Of a stretch of DNA of 34,859 bases, positions 17,100-25,345 are shown in pieces. Each line of letters begins with the position of its first letter. Within the stretch, counting starts at the first letter, position 1. The translations under genes and the position numbers were made by a program. Source of the stretch: Clostridiales bacterium (lineage in GTDB: Bacteria; Bacillota; Clostridia; Lachnospirales; Lachnospiraceae); contig JAQYAH010000085.1 in assembly GCA_029227635.1 (NCBI GenBank), positions 1 through 34,859 of the forward strand, written 5' to 3'. Below the pieces are notes generated by a model. It searched no databases. It worked only from the letters and a program-made list of their open reading frames with translations, and was not told the origin of the DNA.

Positions 17100-18290
17100 C
17101 TAATCCTCTTTAACCTGAGCCAGAATTCTGCCGTCTTTGAAATATATTTTGAGCATATCTCCTACCTCTGCTTCCTTGGCGGAGGAAAGATGCCGATGAT
17201 CTTCAGACTCAACATAGGCATATCCGGACTCAAGTCTTCGGCTGGGAGAAAGCCCCTCAAGTTTCTCTGTCAGCACTTCCAATCTGTGACGGCCGGCAGT
17301 TATCCTTGTTCTCATAAGGTTCTCCCATCTCTCTTCACTGCGCATTAGATATTCTCTTCTCTCCCTCAGAGAATTCAGAGGATTAAGAAGTATCAGTCTG
17401 CGCTCTGCCTTGAGAACTCTCTCTCTGAATTCGAGAAGGGTGTTTCTCATTCGCTTATCCAGAGAGCGTTCCGTATCTGAAAACTTTTCTTTAAGCTTGT
17501 CAAATTCATATACGCAGATCTCCGCGGCCGCAGAAGGCGTCGCCGCCCTGACATCTGCAACGTAATCTGAGATTGTCACATCCGTCTCATGCCCAACTGC
17601 CGAAACGATCGGAATCGGACATTCAAAAATGGCTCTTGCCACGACCTCCTCGTTAAAAGCCCACAGATCTTCAATAGATCCGCCGCCTCTTCCCACGATT
17701 ATAACATCCGGATTAAGTCGGGCAACTGTCCTTATTCCCCGGGCAATACTCTCAGCCGCTCCTTCCCCCTGAACCTTGGCCGGGAATAGAATGAGCTGAA
17801 CAAACGGATTTCTTCTTGCAGTAATACTCTCAATATCCCTAATCGCTGCACCGGTGAGGGCAGTGACCACGCCAATAACCTTTGGATAGACGGGCAGAGG
17901 TTTCTTGTACTCCGGAGCAAACATACCCATCTCCTCAAGTTCTTCCTTAAGTTTAAGGAACTTGAGGTAAAGTTCTCCCTGACCCTGTCTGCGGATACGG
18001 TTCACATATAGACTGTATTTACCGTCTCTGGGATACACAGACACACTGCCCTTAACCACCACCTTGAGTCCTTCCGTCAATCTCATGGTGAGACTCCTGG
18101 CCTGAGAGGCAAACATAATGCAGGAAAGGGTTCCTCCGGAATCTTTCAGAGAAAAATAAATGTGTCCGGAGCTGTGATATTTACAGTTTGAGACTTCTCC
18201 CTCAACAGAAATATTGTTGAGAAAGAAGTCCTGATCAAACATATTCTTAATATATTGGTTTACTTCCCTTACGGAGTAAGCATCTTTCAT
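17100..18290 (-). CDS. xseA: Exodeoxyribonuclease VII large subunit
   Basis: This 396-residue catalytic subunit degrades single-stranded DNA to oligonucleotides. The N-terminal OB fold (about residues 1-100, with VEGEVSNCKYHSSGHIYFSL) precedes the catalytic block with GRGGGSIEDLWAFNEE and VGHETDVTISDYVADVRA. A coiled-coil region follows, and the C-terminal segment SGYAYVES closes it. The protein is shorter than the E. coli enzyme (about 456), mainly in the coiled coil. The ATG overlaps the nusB stop in TAATG, so translation is coupled. Together with xseB it forms a complete ExoVII. Confidence 0.95.
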   Translation of the reverse strand: MKDAYSVREVNQYIKNMFDQDFFLNNISVEGEVSNCKYHSSGHIYFSLKDSGGTLSCIMFASQARSLTMRLTEGLKVVVKGSVSVYPRDGKYSLYVNRIRRQGQGELYLKFLKLKEELEEMGMFAPEYKKPLPVYPKVIGVVTALTGAAIRDIESITARRNPFVQLILFPAKVQGEGAAESIARGIRTVARLNPDVIIVGRGGGSIEDLWAFNEEVVARAIFECPIPIVSAVGHETDVTISDYVADVRAATPSAAAEICVYEFDKLKEKFSDTERSLDKRMRNTLLEFRERVLKAERRLILLNPLNSLRERREYLMRSEERWENLMRTRITAGRHRLEVLTEKLEGLSPSRRLESGYAYVESEDHRHLSSAKEAEVGDMLKIYFKDGRILAQVKED

Positions 18291-18712
18291 TATTCAGCTT
18301 TCTCTCTGACCACTGAAGCCAGCAGTCCATTTACAAAAGAGGAAGATTCCTCTCCCGAATACAGCTTTGTGATTTCCACCGCTTCGTTAATGGCAACTGA
18401 ATCGGGAACATCTTCGTCAAAGAGGATCTCATATACCGCAACCCTCAAAACTGACAGGTCGGCCTTGTTCATTCTGGTAGTCTTCCAGCCTCTGGACAGC
18501 CGGTTAAGGATCTCATCGATCTCAGGTACCTTTTCTACCACACCGTCAAACTTGGACATGATCTCCTTCCAGTCTTCCTCCTTCTCCACAGGGTTTGACT
18601 GGCGATAAAGCTCAATCAGTTCTTTCTGTTCCTCATCGGAACGGAAACTGTACTCAAAAACCAACTTAAAGGCATATTCTCTGATTTCTCTTCTGGACAT
18701 ACTGTTGCTCAT
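18290..18712 (-). CDS. nusB: Transcription antitermination factor NusB
   Basis: This 140-residue all-helical protein binds boxA RNA with S10 during rRNA antitermination. The N-terminal SRREIREYAFKLVFEY (about residues 5-20) and C-terminal DVPDSVAINEAVEITKLYS plus FVNGLLASV are the usual NusB landmarks. The length is normal. GAGAGG precedes the ATG by 7 bases. It heads the packed run nusB-xseA-xseB-ispA-dxs. It is separated by 37 A/T-rich bases from the phosphorylase gene, where I see no convincing promoter. Confidence 0.95.
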   Translation of the reverse strand: MSNSMSRREIREYAFKLVFEYSFRSDEEQKELIELYRQSNPVEKEEDWKEIMSKFDGVVEKVPEIDEILNRLSRGWKTTRMNKADLSVLRVAVYEILFDEDVPDSVAINEAVEITKLYSGEESSSFVNGLLASVVREKAE

Positions 18713-18749
18713 ATCTGAACCTCTCTTTGACCATATTAATTAAAAAATT

Positions 18750-19583
18750 TTACCACAGTTTACCTGCTTTTTCTACTATTCCGGTTATAAGAGTCTCAAA
18801 CTTTTCAGATATTTCATCTGCAGTATTCTGAACCTCCTCATGGGATAAACACTCTCCGGAGATTCCGGCTGCGTAGTTAGTAATACAGGAAATACCGCAT
18901 AATTCCACTCCCATATGTCTTGCCGCAATGGCTTCAACACAGGTACTCATTCCCACCGCATCAGCGCCTAAGGCTCTTGCCATACGGATCTCTGCGGGAG
19001 TTTCATACTGGGGTCCTGAAAACTGAAGGTAAACTCCGGAGTATAGGGGTATGTCATTTTCCTTTCCTACCTCGAATATCAGTTTTCTCATCCTTTGGGA
19101 ATAGATCTCCGTCATATCCGGAAAACGTACTCCCAGAGAATCCGGATTTGCACCTATGAGCGGGGATCTCACAAAGCTTGAGATCTGATCTTCAATGACC
19201 ATGAGGGTGCCCGGGGCAAAATCCTTATTTACTCCTCCCGCCGCGTTAGTGAGAATGATCATTTTCGCTCCCAGTTCTCCCATTATCCTGATGGGTAGAA
19301 CTACATCTTTCATATCATAGCCTTCATAGCTGTGGACACGACCCTGCATGCAGACTACAGGCACCTCCCCGACTTTTCCAAATAGATATCTTCCGGCATG
19401 CCCCGGCACTGTAGAAACCGGAAACCCCTGAATCTCAGAGTAGGGTATCTCAACTTCAGTGAAAATTTTGCGGCCGTACTCGCCAAGCCCTGATCCAAGG
19501 ACTATTCCAATGGTGGGGACAAAATCTGTTTTGGCCCTTATCTGCTCGATGCAGCTCTTAAGTCTAAGTTCTTCATTTGTCAT
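18750..19583 (-). CDS. Purine nucleoside phosphorylase (trimeric type)
   Basis: This 277-residue enzyme cleaves inosine or guanosine with phosphate to free base and ribose-1-phosphate in purine salvage. The motifs are GSGLG at 30-34, VPGHAGRYLFG, GRVHSYEGYD, LTNAAGG, QFSGPQYETPAE and ITNYAAG. The Asn in the last motif is the 6-oxopurine-recognising residue of the low-molecular-mass trimeric family, so adenosine is unlikely to be the main substrate. AAGGAG precedes the ATG. It lies between the yqhY-type gene and nusB, just downstream of a terminator-like hairpin. Gene names punA or pupG would both fit. Confidence 0.92.
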   Translation of the reverse strand: MTNEELRLKSCIEQIRAKTDFVPTIGIVLGSGLGEYGRKIFTEVEIPYSEIQGFPVSTVPGHAGRYLFGKVGEVPVVCMQGRVHSYEGYDMKDVVLPIRIMGELGAKMIILTNAAGGVNKDFAPGTLMVIEDQISSFVRSPLIGANPDSLGVRFPDMTEIYSQRMRKLIFEVGKENDIPLYSGVYLQFSGPQYETPAEIRMARALGADAVGMSTCVEAIAARHMGVELCGISCITNYAAGISGECLSHEEVQNTADEISEKFETLITGIVEKAGKLW

Positions 19584-19601
19584 ATCAGTACTCCTTATAG
19601 C

Positions 19602-19633
19602 AAAAGAACTCCTGCAGAGACTGCAGAAGTTCT
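19602..19633 (-). terminator. Terminator-like hairpin after the Asp23 gene
   Basis: The coding strand has AGAACTTCTGCAG, loop TCT, CTGCAGGAGTTCT and then TTTGC: 13 pairs with one wobble but a short U-run. Only about 20 bases separate it from the phosphorylase start, leaving no room for a promoter, so it must be partial or a processing signal. Confidence 0.72.
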
Positions 19634-19645
19634 TATAATTAACTA

Positions 19646-20014
19646 TTATTCAGCCGCCATGGAGATGCCGGCAACATTAATAACCACACGGTTTACAGTA
19701 AATCCGGTCATGTTCTCGATGGCAGTCTTAACTCTTTCCTGAACCTTCTCGGATACCTGCATGATATTGTATCCGTATTTGATGTTGAGAGAAAGCTGAG
19801 CGGAAATTCCATCGGGCTTTACTTCCACTCTGACACCATTTGCCAGCTTGTTGCCCCCAAGCTTATTGATAAGCTCTTTAGTGATGTTTCCGGCCATTGA
19901 ATCAACACCCTCAACCTCTGTTGCCGCAAGACCTGCAATGACTGCAATAACGTCATCCGCAATTCTTACTTCACCACGTTCGCTGCCTTTTGCTTTTTTT
20001 GTGTCTTTTGCCAT
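19646..20014 (-). CDS. Asp23/Gls24 family protein (YqhY-like)
   Basis: This 122-residue protein of the alkaline-shock/Gls24 fold opens with a lysine-rich head (MAKDTKKAKGSERGE), then GEVRIADDVIAVIAGLAATEV and ends in FTVNRVVINVAGISM, both family signatures. B. subtilis YqhY lies immediately upstream of nusB and is linked to acetyl-CoA carboxylase control. Here the same gene lies just before the phosphorylase and nusB. There are no membrane segments, so it is cytoplasmic. AAGGAGG lies 8 bases before the ATG. The exact molecular role of the family is unclear. Confidence 0.9.
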   Translation of the reverse strand: MAKDTKKAKGSERGEVRIADDVIAVIAGLAATEVEGVDSMAGNITKELINKLGGNKLANGVRVEVKPDGISAQLSLNIKYGYNIMQVSEKVQERVKTAIENMTGFTVNRVVINVAGISMAAE

Positions 20015-20037
20015 AGCAAAGTCCTCCTTAAAAAGAG

Positions 20038-22137
20038 TTATCTCGCACCCTTAGGTACATCCTTGATGCTGAAGCTGATTCTGCCCATCTTGTCCTTGCC
20101 AAGGCAGATAACAGTAACCTTATCGCCAAGTGTGAGTACATCCTCCACATGATTGATGCGCTCTTTGGCAACCTTGGAGATGTGAACCATACCTTCCTTA
20201 CCGGGAGCGAACTCAATAAATGCACCGAATTCTTTGATAGATACAACTGTTCCGGTGTAGATCTGATCCTTCTCGAAATCAGTAACAATGATATCGATGA
20301 GGCGCTTGGCTTCAGCCATTCCGGCCTGATCAACGCCGCATACGGAAACCATTCCATCGTCGGTGATGTCGATCTTAACACCGGTCTTCTCAATGATGGC
20401 ATTGATCGTCTTACCTCTCTGACCAACAACTTCACCGATCTTGGAAGGATCAATCATCATTGTCTCGATCTTAGGAGCATAAGGACCAACCTCCGGTCTC
20501 GGCTCTGCGATTGCCTTAGCCATAACTTCATCCAGGATATAGAGTCTGGCCTGTCTTGTTCTTGCAATCGCCTCCTCAATGATGGCTCTTGTAAGACCGT
20601 GGATCTTGATATCCATCTGAATAGCTGTGATACCCTTCTTGGTACCTGCTACCTTAAAGTCCATATCTCCGAAGAAGTCCTCGAGACCCTGAATGTCTGT
20701 GAGTACAAGGTAATCCTCGTCTGTCTCACCTGTTACAAGACCGCAGGAGATACCTGCAACAGGAGCTTTGATGGGAACACCTGCAGCCATGAGAGACATG
20801 CTGGAAGCACATACACTGGCCTGAGATGTGGAACCGTTGGACTCAAAAGTCTCAGATACGGCACGGATCGCATAAGGGAATTCCTCTGTTGAGGGAAGCA
20901 CGGGAAGAAGTGCTCTCTCTGCAAGAGCTCCGTGTCCGATCTCACGTCTTCCGGGACCTCTTGAAGGCTTAGTTTCACCTACAGAATATGCAGGGAAATT
21001 GTAATGGTGCATATATCTCTTGGAAGTCTCAGCCTCATCAAGACCTTCAATTCTCTTAGCCTCTGAAAGAGGAGCCAGAGTAGTGATGGTGCAGATCTGA
21101 GTCTGTCCTCTGGTGAACATTGCTGAACCGTGTACACGGGGAATGAGGTCTACTTCAGCTGCAAGAGGTCTGATCTCATCGATGGCACGTCCGTCGGGGC
21201 GCTTGTGATCCTTGAGGATCATCTTTCTTACAGTCTTCTTCTGGTACTGATACAGAGCATCGGCAACAAAATCAACGTACTCCTCATGCTCCTCAGCCAT
21301 AGCCTCAACAAGACGATCTTCGATCTTTCTAATATTCTCATCTCTTACCATCTTGTCATCGGTAAATACTGCCGCTTCCATCTCCTCCGCAGGAACCATC
21401 TCCATAATGAGCTTTGTAACCTCTTCGGGTACTGCACAGCTAGCATACTCATGTTTGGGCTTGCCGCACTCTGCAACGATCTTGTCGGTAAACTCTATGA
21501 TTGTCTGGTTTACCTCATGTGCAGCAAAAATTGCCTCTACCATCTGCGCCTCGGGAACTTCCTTGGCACCGGCTTCGATCATGATCACCTTGTCTCTTGT
21601 GGAAGCAACTGTGAGCTCCATGTCTGAAACTGCCTTCTGCTCTGCTGTGGGGTTAAATACAAATTCGCCGTCCACAAGACCAACCTGAGTTGTAGCGGTA
21701 GGTCCGTCAAAAGGAATGTCAGAAATAGCTGTTGCGATTGCTGCGCCGAGCATAGCTGTGAGCTCCGGTGAGCAGTCCTGGTCTACAGAGAGAACAAGGT
21801 TCTCAAGAGTTACATCATTGCGATAGTCTTTAGGAAAAAGGGGACGCATAGGTCGGTCGATAACTCGACAGGTGAGAACTGCATTCTCAGACGCCTTTCC
21901 CTCTCTCTTGTTGAATCCTCCTGGAATCTTTCCTACAGAGTAGAGACGCTCATTGTACTCTACACTCAAAGGGAAAAAGTCAATTCCGTCACGAGGTTTG
22001 TCTGAAGCAGTTGCACAGCAAAGAACTGTGGTATCACCATAGTGCATGAGAACTGCACCGTTTGCCTGCTTCGCTACACGGCCCACATCGACTCTGAGTG
22101 GTCTTCCTGCCAGAGTCATTTCAAAACTTTTGTACAT
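20038..22137 (-). CDS. pnp: Polyribonucleotide nucleotidyltransferase (PNPase)
   Basis: This 699-residue trimeric 3'-5' exoribonuclease degrades RNA with phosphate and can add tails. Two RNase PH domains surround a helical linker (the second contains RGQTQICTITTLAPL). The KH domain has GQRGKTINAIIEKTGVKIDI at roughly 553-572 and the S1 domain YTGTVVSIKEFGAFIEF near the C-terminus. The length is normal. AAGGAGG is 4 bases from the ATG, somewhat close, but the MYKSFEM start fits the family. It follows rpsO, the near-universal rpsO-pnp pairing, and its leader contains a hairpin. Confidence 0.98.
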   Translation of the reverse strand: MYKSFEMTLAGRPLRVDVGRVAKQANGAVLMHYGDTTVLCCATASDKPRDGIDFFPLSVEYNERLYSVGKIPGGFNKREGKASENAVLTCRVIDRPMRPLFPKDYRNDVTLENLVLSVDQDCSPELTAMLGAAIATAISDIPFDGPTATTQVGLVDGEFVFNPTAEQKAVSDMELTVASTRDKVIMIEAGAKEVPEAQMVEAIFAAHEVNQTIIEFTDKIVAECGKPKHEYASCAVPEEVTKLIMEMVPAEEMEAAVFTDDKMVRDENIRKIEDRLVEAMAEEHEEYVDFVADALYQYQKKTVRKMILKDHKRPDGRAIDEIRPLAAEVDLIPRVHGSAMFTRGQTQICTITTLAPLSEAKRIEGLDEAETSKRYMHHYNFPAYSVGETKPSRGPGRREIGHGALAERALLPVLPSTEEFPYAIRAVSETFESNGSTSQASVCASSMSLMAAGVPIKAPVAGISCGLVTGETDEDYLVLTDIQGLEDFFGDMDFKVAGTKKGITAIQMDIKIHGLTRAIIEEAIARTRQARLYILDEVMAKAIAEPRPEVGPYAPKIETMMIDPSKIGEVVGQRGKTINAIIEKTGVKIDITDDGMVSVCGVDQAGMAEAKRLIDIIVTDFEKDQIYTGTVVSIKEFGAFIEFAPGKEGMVHISKVAKERINHVEDVLTLGDKVTVICLGKDKMGRISFSIKDVPKGAR

Positions 22138-22167
22138 ATTTCCTCCTTATATCTGGCCTGTTGCTCC

Positions 22168-22193
22168 TGTCTCTCCGAAAAAAACGGGAGACA
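22168..22193 (-). promoter_or_regulatory. Hairpin with U7 loop in the pnp leader
   Basis: The coding strand reads TGTCTCCCG, seven T residues in the loop, then CGGAGAGACA: nine pairs with one bulged A. It lies 31 bases before the pnp start codon. In enterobacteria pnp is autoregulated through cleavage of a leader stem; whether this one works so is inference. Confidence 0.45.
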
Positions 22194-22203
22194 CATATGT
22201 TTT

Positions 22204-22236
22204 AAAGAAAAGGACGGTACAAACGCCGCCCTTTCC
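22204..22236 (-). terminator. Terminator-like hairpin after rpsO
   Basis: GGAAAGGGCGG pairs with CCGTCCTTTTC across a short loop (11 pairs, two wobbles), followed by TTT on the coding strand. It starts about 14 bases after the rpsO stop and would reduce, not abolish, readthrough into pnp. Confidence 0.7.
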
Positions 22237-22249
22237 TAAAAATATCGTA

Positions 22250-22516
22250 TTATTTTCTAAGACCAAGACGCTCGATAAGTGATCGATATCTTTCGATGTC
22301 TGTCTTCTTGAGGTATGCTAAAAGGCCTCTTCTTCTACCAACCATCTTAAAAAGACCTCTTCTTGAGTGATTGTCTTTGGGATTCTCCTTAAGATGCTCT
22401 GTGAGCTCAGCGATTCTTGCTGATAATACTGCAACCTGAACCTCGGGTGAACCTGTGTCACCGGGTGTTCTTGCATACTCTTCCATGATAGCCTGTTTCT
22501 TTTCCTTAGAAATCAT
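22250..22516 (-). CDS. rpsO: 30S ribosomal protein S15
   Basis: This 88-residue small-subunit protein binds 16S rRNA at the central-domain three-way junction. It shows the S15 pattern [20 protein letters not shown], then [20 protein letters not shown] and the C-terminal [12 protein letters not shown]. Two ATGs are possible (22522 and 22516). GGAGG is only 2 bases from the first but 8 from the second, so I start at 22516 (MISKEKKQ). It has its own promoter, a structured leader and a terminator, and precedes pnp. Confidence 0.97.
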   Translation of the reverse strand: MISKEKKQAIMEEYARTPGDTGSPEVQVAVLSARIAELTEHLKENPKDNHSRRGLFKMVGRRRGLLAYLKKTDIERYRSLIERLGLRK

Positions 22517-22628
22517 TGTCATTTCCTCCTAAACTATAATATTGATCCTCAGAATATCAAAGGATCCACACACTCAGCATTAAGGAACGGTTGGAGATCC
22601 GATTCCTGAACACGAGCGAAGTTTCAAC
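22517..22628 (-). promoter_or_regulatory. Structured 5' leader of rpsO, candidate S15 autoregulatory element
   Basis: The roughly 110-base leader can form a bulged hairpin (22584-22606, GGAA-CGG against CCG-TTCC) and a hairpin near the ribosome site (22544-22566, GATCCT against AGGATC). Its 5' end has CGAG facing CTCG (22613-22631), which straddles the expected start. S15 represses its own mRNA in several phyla via unrelated leader folds. This is a candidate only. Confidence 0.4.
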
Positions 22629-22634
22629 TCGATA

Positions 22635-22663
22635 AGTATATCACATGAATTTTTTGTTGTCCA
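22635..22663 (-). promoter_or_regulatory. Promoter for rpsO (and pnp by readthrough)
   Basis: The -35 TGGACA (22658-22663) and -10 TATACT (22635-22640) are spaced by 17 bases, with TG just upstream of the -10. It starts 20 bases beyond the ribF stop and leaves a leader of about 110 bases. Confidence 0.78.
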
Positions 22664-22681
22664 CAGTTTTGTAGGCTAATC

Positions 22682-23473
22682 TTAGTCAACAAAATGAAGT
22701 TCCACATCCTCATCTCCCGCATTGAAGCTTTTGTCTAAAAGCTCTACCGGGAAGTGTTTTTCCAGATGGGCATCCCTGGGAACATAGATCGTTCCTTCGG
22801 TCTTTTTGTCTCCGGATGTGAGCAGAATCCGATATTCTCCTTCGGGAGGCCAGATCTTGATATCTGTGTCCGAAAGGAAATAAGTATACATTCCCACATA
22901 CATCTGTCCCACAAAAGAATAGGGACGTCCAAGAATCGCCGCTGCTTCTTTAAGATTACCCTCTGCGATCAACTGACGGATCAGAGAACTGTGTACCACT
23001 ACATCTTTATATTTCTGATCTTCAATCACCGAAAGCTCATAACCGTATTGCTCTGCCTTTTCCCTGAGAAAATCCACGTTTCCTTTAGCATAGTGGCCGA
23101 ATCTGAAGTCCCGGCCGACAGTTATGTATTTTGCATTAAGCCTCTCCACCAGGATCTTGCTTATGAATTCCTCCGGATCCATCTTATAGATCTCCGGGAC
23201 AAAAGGACATTCAACCAGCACCTCCACTCCCATATCTTCGAGAATGCATCTTCTCTCATAGTTGGTCATGGTCACCAGCTGTCTGGTTCCTACTATAACT
23301 TTTCTTGGGAGTATGTCAAAAGTAAATACTATGGATGTAAGGCCGTCATCTTTTTTTGCGGTAATATTTCTGATCAGCTCCTGGTGACCGAGATGTATGC
23401 CGTCAAACTTGCCCAGAGTGACTGCACTCTCCCCTTCCACCTTAAAGTTCGTAGTTCCTCTGAAATATATCAC
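22682..23473 (-). CDS. ribF: RibF-type FAD synthetase with degenerate riboflavin kinase domain
   Basis: This 263-residue protein keeps the FMN adenylyltransferase half: GKFDGIHLGHQ at 21-31 (the nucleotidyltransferase HxGH site), FDILP at 52-56, GRDFRFG at 120-126 and HSSLIRQLI at 161-169. Normal bifunctional RibF has about 305-320 residues, with a C-terminal flavokinase carrying the GFPTAN ATP-binding motif. Here only about 80 residues follow LGRPYSFVGQ and that motif is absent. It therefore probably makes FAD from FMN but may not phosphorylate riboflavin. The start is a GTG overlapping the truB stop as GTGA, with GAGGTG upstream. The context truB-ribF-rpsO is standard. Confidence 0.87.
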   Translation of the reverse strand: MIYFRGTTNFKVEGESAVTLGKFDGIHLGHQELIRNITAKKDDGLTSIVFTFDILPRKVIVGTRQLVTMTNYERRCILEDMGVEVLVECPFVPEIYKMDPEEFISKILVERLNAKYITVGRDFRFGHYAKGNVDFLREKAEQYGYELSVIEDQKYKDVVVHSSLIRQLIAEGNLKEAAAILGRPYSFVGQMYVGMYTYFLSDTDIKIWPPEGEYRILLTSGDKKTEGTIYVPRDAHLEKHFPVELLDKSFNAGDEDVELHFVD

Positions 23474-24378
23474 TGTTTCACCTCGTAAAAAAACTTGCAG
23501 GGTCTGTAATAATCCCCTTCCAGGTAGTAGATTCCCATGAACTCATTTTCGGAATCGTATACTCTTATCCGCCCGGGTCTTATACCGGTAAGATCAAGTC
23601 TCTGAATCTGAACTTTTCCGCCGTTGTGAAGGATCCCGTCTGCATCCTTTGAAGCTTTTGCTCCGGAAAGACTCATGAAAGCAAAATCGACAGGCTCCAC
23701 CGCCGCGAGAAGTTTCCCCTCCTCCTTCATCTGTCGGAGTTCATCCAAGGTATATGCCTTCTCCGCGGTAAAAGTGCTGACTCTCGTGCGGGTAAGCTCT
23801 GTCATGCAACCCCCGACTCCAAGCCTTCGCCCCAGATCGTGGCAGATCGTCCGGATGTAGGTACCGGCGGAACAGGTGATCTCCATGTCCACATAAGGGA
23901 GTTCGATTTTTAACACTTTAAGTTCAAAAACCGTTATATCGCAGGCTTTTCTCTCCACCACCTTGCCTTCTCTTGCGAGTTCGTAGAGCCTTTTGCCGTT
24001 GATCTTTTTGGCGGAATACATAGGCGGAATCTGCTTCTGAGGGCCCAAAAACTCTTCAGCCTTTAGGCGGATCTCCTCCTCTTTTATGGCCAAAACCTTT
24101 GACTTTGGAACCTCAGCCACCACCTCACCGGTTATGTCCTGGGTGTCAGTCTCCTTCCCCAGCAGCATTCTTGTAACGTAGGTCTTCTCCTTATCAGATA
24201 GAAGTTCTGCCGCCCTGGTTGCTTTTCCGAGGCAGATTGGAAGCACTCCCTCAGCCATTGGATCCAAAGTTCCGGTATGACCGATCTTCTTCTGCCTGAA
24301 GATGCCTCTTAGAACCGCCACCACATCGTGGGAGGTAAAATCGGTTTCTTTATATACATTTACAAAACCATTAATCAT
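23470..24378 (-). CDS. truB: tRNA pseudouridine(55) synthase
   Basis: This 302-residue enzyme makes pseudouridine 55 in the T-loop of tRNAs. The catalytic aspartate is Asp39 in HTGTLDPMAEGVLP. PPMYSAKKINGKRLYELAR and the CSAGTYIRTICHDLG segment complete the catalytic domain, and a short PUA-like region ends the protein. The length is normal. Its start overlaps the nrnA stop by 8 bases and its stop overlaps ribF by 4, so the three genes are translated in coupled fashion within the nusA-infB operon. Confidence 0.97.
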   Translation of the reverse strand: MINGFVNVYKETDFTSHDVVAVLRGIFRQKKIGHTGTLDPMAEGVLPICLGKATRAAELLSDKEKTYVTRMLLGKETDTQDITGEVVAEVPKSKVLAIKEEEIRLKAEEFLGPQKQIPPMYSAKKINGKRLYELAREGKVVERKACDITVFELKVLKIELPYVDMEITCSAGTYIRTICHDLGRRLGVGGCMTELTRTRVSTFTAEKAYTLDELRQMKEEGKLLAAVEPVDFAFMSLSGAKASKDADGILHNGGKVQIQRLDLTGIRPGRIRVYDSENEFMGIYYLEGDYYRPCKFFYEVKQ

Positions 24379-25345
24379 TAGTCATCTCATCCAACTGTTC
24401 TTTTACCAGTGCCACGATACGGTCAAATATCATATCAATGTCCTTGCTGGTATGAAATCCCGCCGCATTTACATGGCCGCCGCCGCCGAAAGCTTCCGCG
24501 ATACAGCTGACATTCAGCTTTCCTTTGCTTCGCAGGGAAATTTTGTACCTGCCGTCATTGGCGTAATAGGCAAAAACTGCCGCCATGGTGCCTCTGGTGT
24601 TTCTGAGCTGGCTCACGATCCCTTCCGTATCCCCGGGGCCTGCATTTAGCTCCTCCATGTCCTCTCCGGTCAACCTGGAAACTATCAGCTTTCCGTCAAG
24701 AAGAAGTCTGCTTTTTGTCAGCGCTTTTCCGAGAAGAAGATTCTGGGTATAGCTTTTGCTGAAAAAAGTCTCCTCCACGATCTCAGAAAACTCAATTCCG
24801 AAACTCATGAGCTTTCCTCCGATCTCCATGGTTCTTTTTCCCGTCAGGGGATACTGGAAGACGCCGGTATCCTGCATGATTCCAAGATACAAGAGGGTTG
24901 CCACCTCTTTGCTGTTCACCCCCAGATCTTCCTCCATGAGCTCATAAAGGATCTCTGAGGTGGAGCTTTTGTCCGGGCGGATACAGTTGATATCTCCAAA
25001 GCCTTTGTTGCTGATGTGATGATCGATGCAGACACAGACTTTTGCCTTAGCCATCAAATCCTTAGCCACTGCAACCCGGTTAAGATCCCCGCAGTCCAGA
25101 GCAAAAAACAACTCTGGCGCTTCATCTCCTGCAGCACTGTTTCTTATTTCATCGGCACCCGCCGTGAAGCTTACAAAAGCTTCCGGTATCGGCTCCAGAT
25201 AAGCCTTTACCGCCAAGCCGGGGACTGCTTTCTTAAGATAATTATAAAGGGCCATGACGGATCCCACACAATCACCGTCGGGGTTGACGTGACCGGCGAT
25301 TGCACAGGTATTGTATTTTGATGCTATCTCACTTAGCTTTTCCAT
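24371..25345 (-). CDS. nrnA: DHH/DHHA1 family nanoRNase / pAp phosphatase
   Basis: This 324-residue protein degrades very short RNAs and removes the 3'-phosphate of pAp. The DHH domain has GHVNPDGDCVGS near residue 18, LDCGDLNRV and CIDHHISNKGFGDIN. The DHHA1 domain carries GGGGHVNAAGF near the C-terminus. The length matches NrnA (about 313-325). Its ATG overlaps the rbfA stop by one base (TAATG). The order rbfA-nrnA-truB-ribF is conserved across Clostridia. A pure pAp phosphatase or c-di-nucleotide role cannot be excluded. Confidence 0.93.
   Translation of the reverse strand: MEKLSEIASKYNTCAIAGHVNPDGDCVGSVMALYNYLKKAVPGLAVKAYLEPIPEAFVSFTAGADEIRNSAAGDEAPELFFALDCGDLNRVAVAKDLMAKAKVCVCIDHHISNKGFGDINCIRPDKSSTSEILYELMEEDLGVNSKEVATLLYLGIMQDTGVFQYPLTGKRTMEIGGKLMSFGIEFSEIVEETFFSKSYTQNLLLGKALTKSRLLLDGKLIVSRLTGEDMEELNAGPGDTEGIVSQLRNTRGTMAAVFAYYANDGRYKISLRSKGKLNVSCIAEAFGGGGHVNAAGFHTSKDIDMIFDRIVALVKEQLDEMTND

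Noticed and set aside
20149-20892. Plus-strand frame of 247 codons opposite pnp
   Set aside because: Long but rich in Cys/His/Asn/Leu in a way typical of an antisense reading of a conserved gene; pnp motifs fill the other strand.
22754-23488. Plus-strand frame of 244 codons opposite ribF
   Set aside because: Fully antisense to ribF, which has clear catalytic motifs; no recognisable domain of its own.
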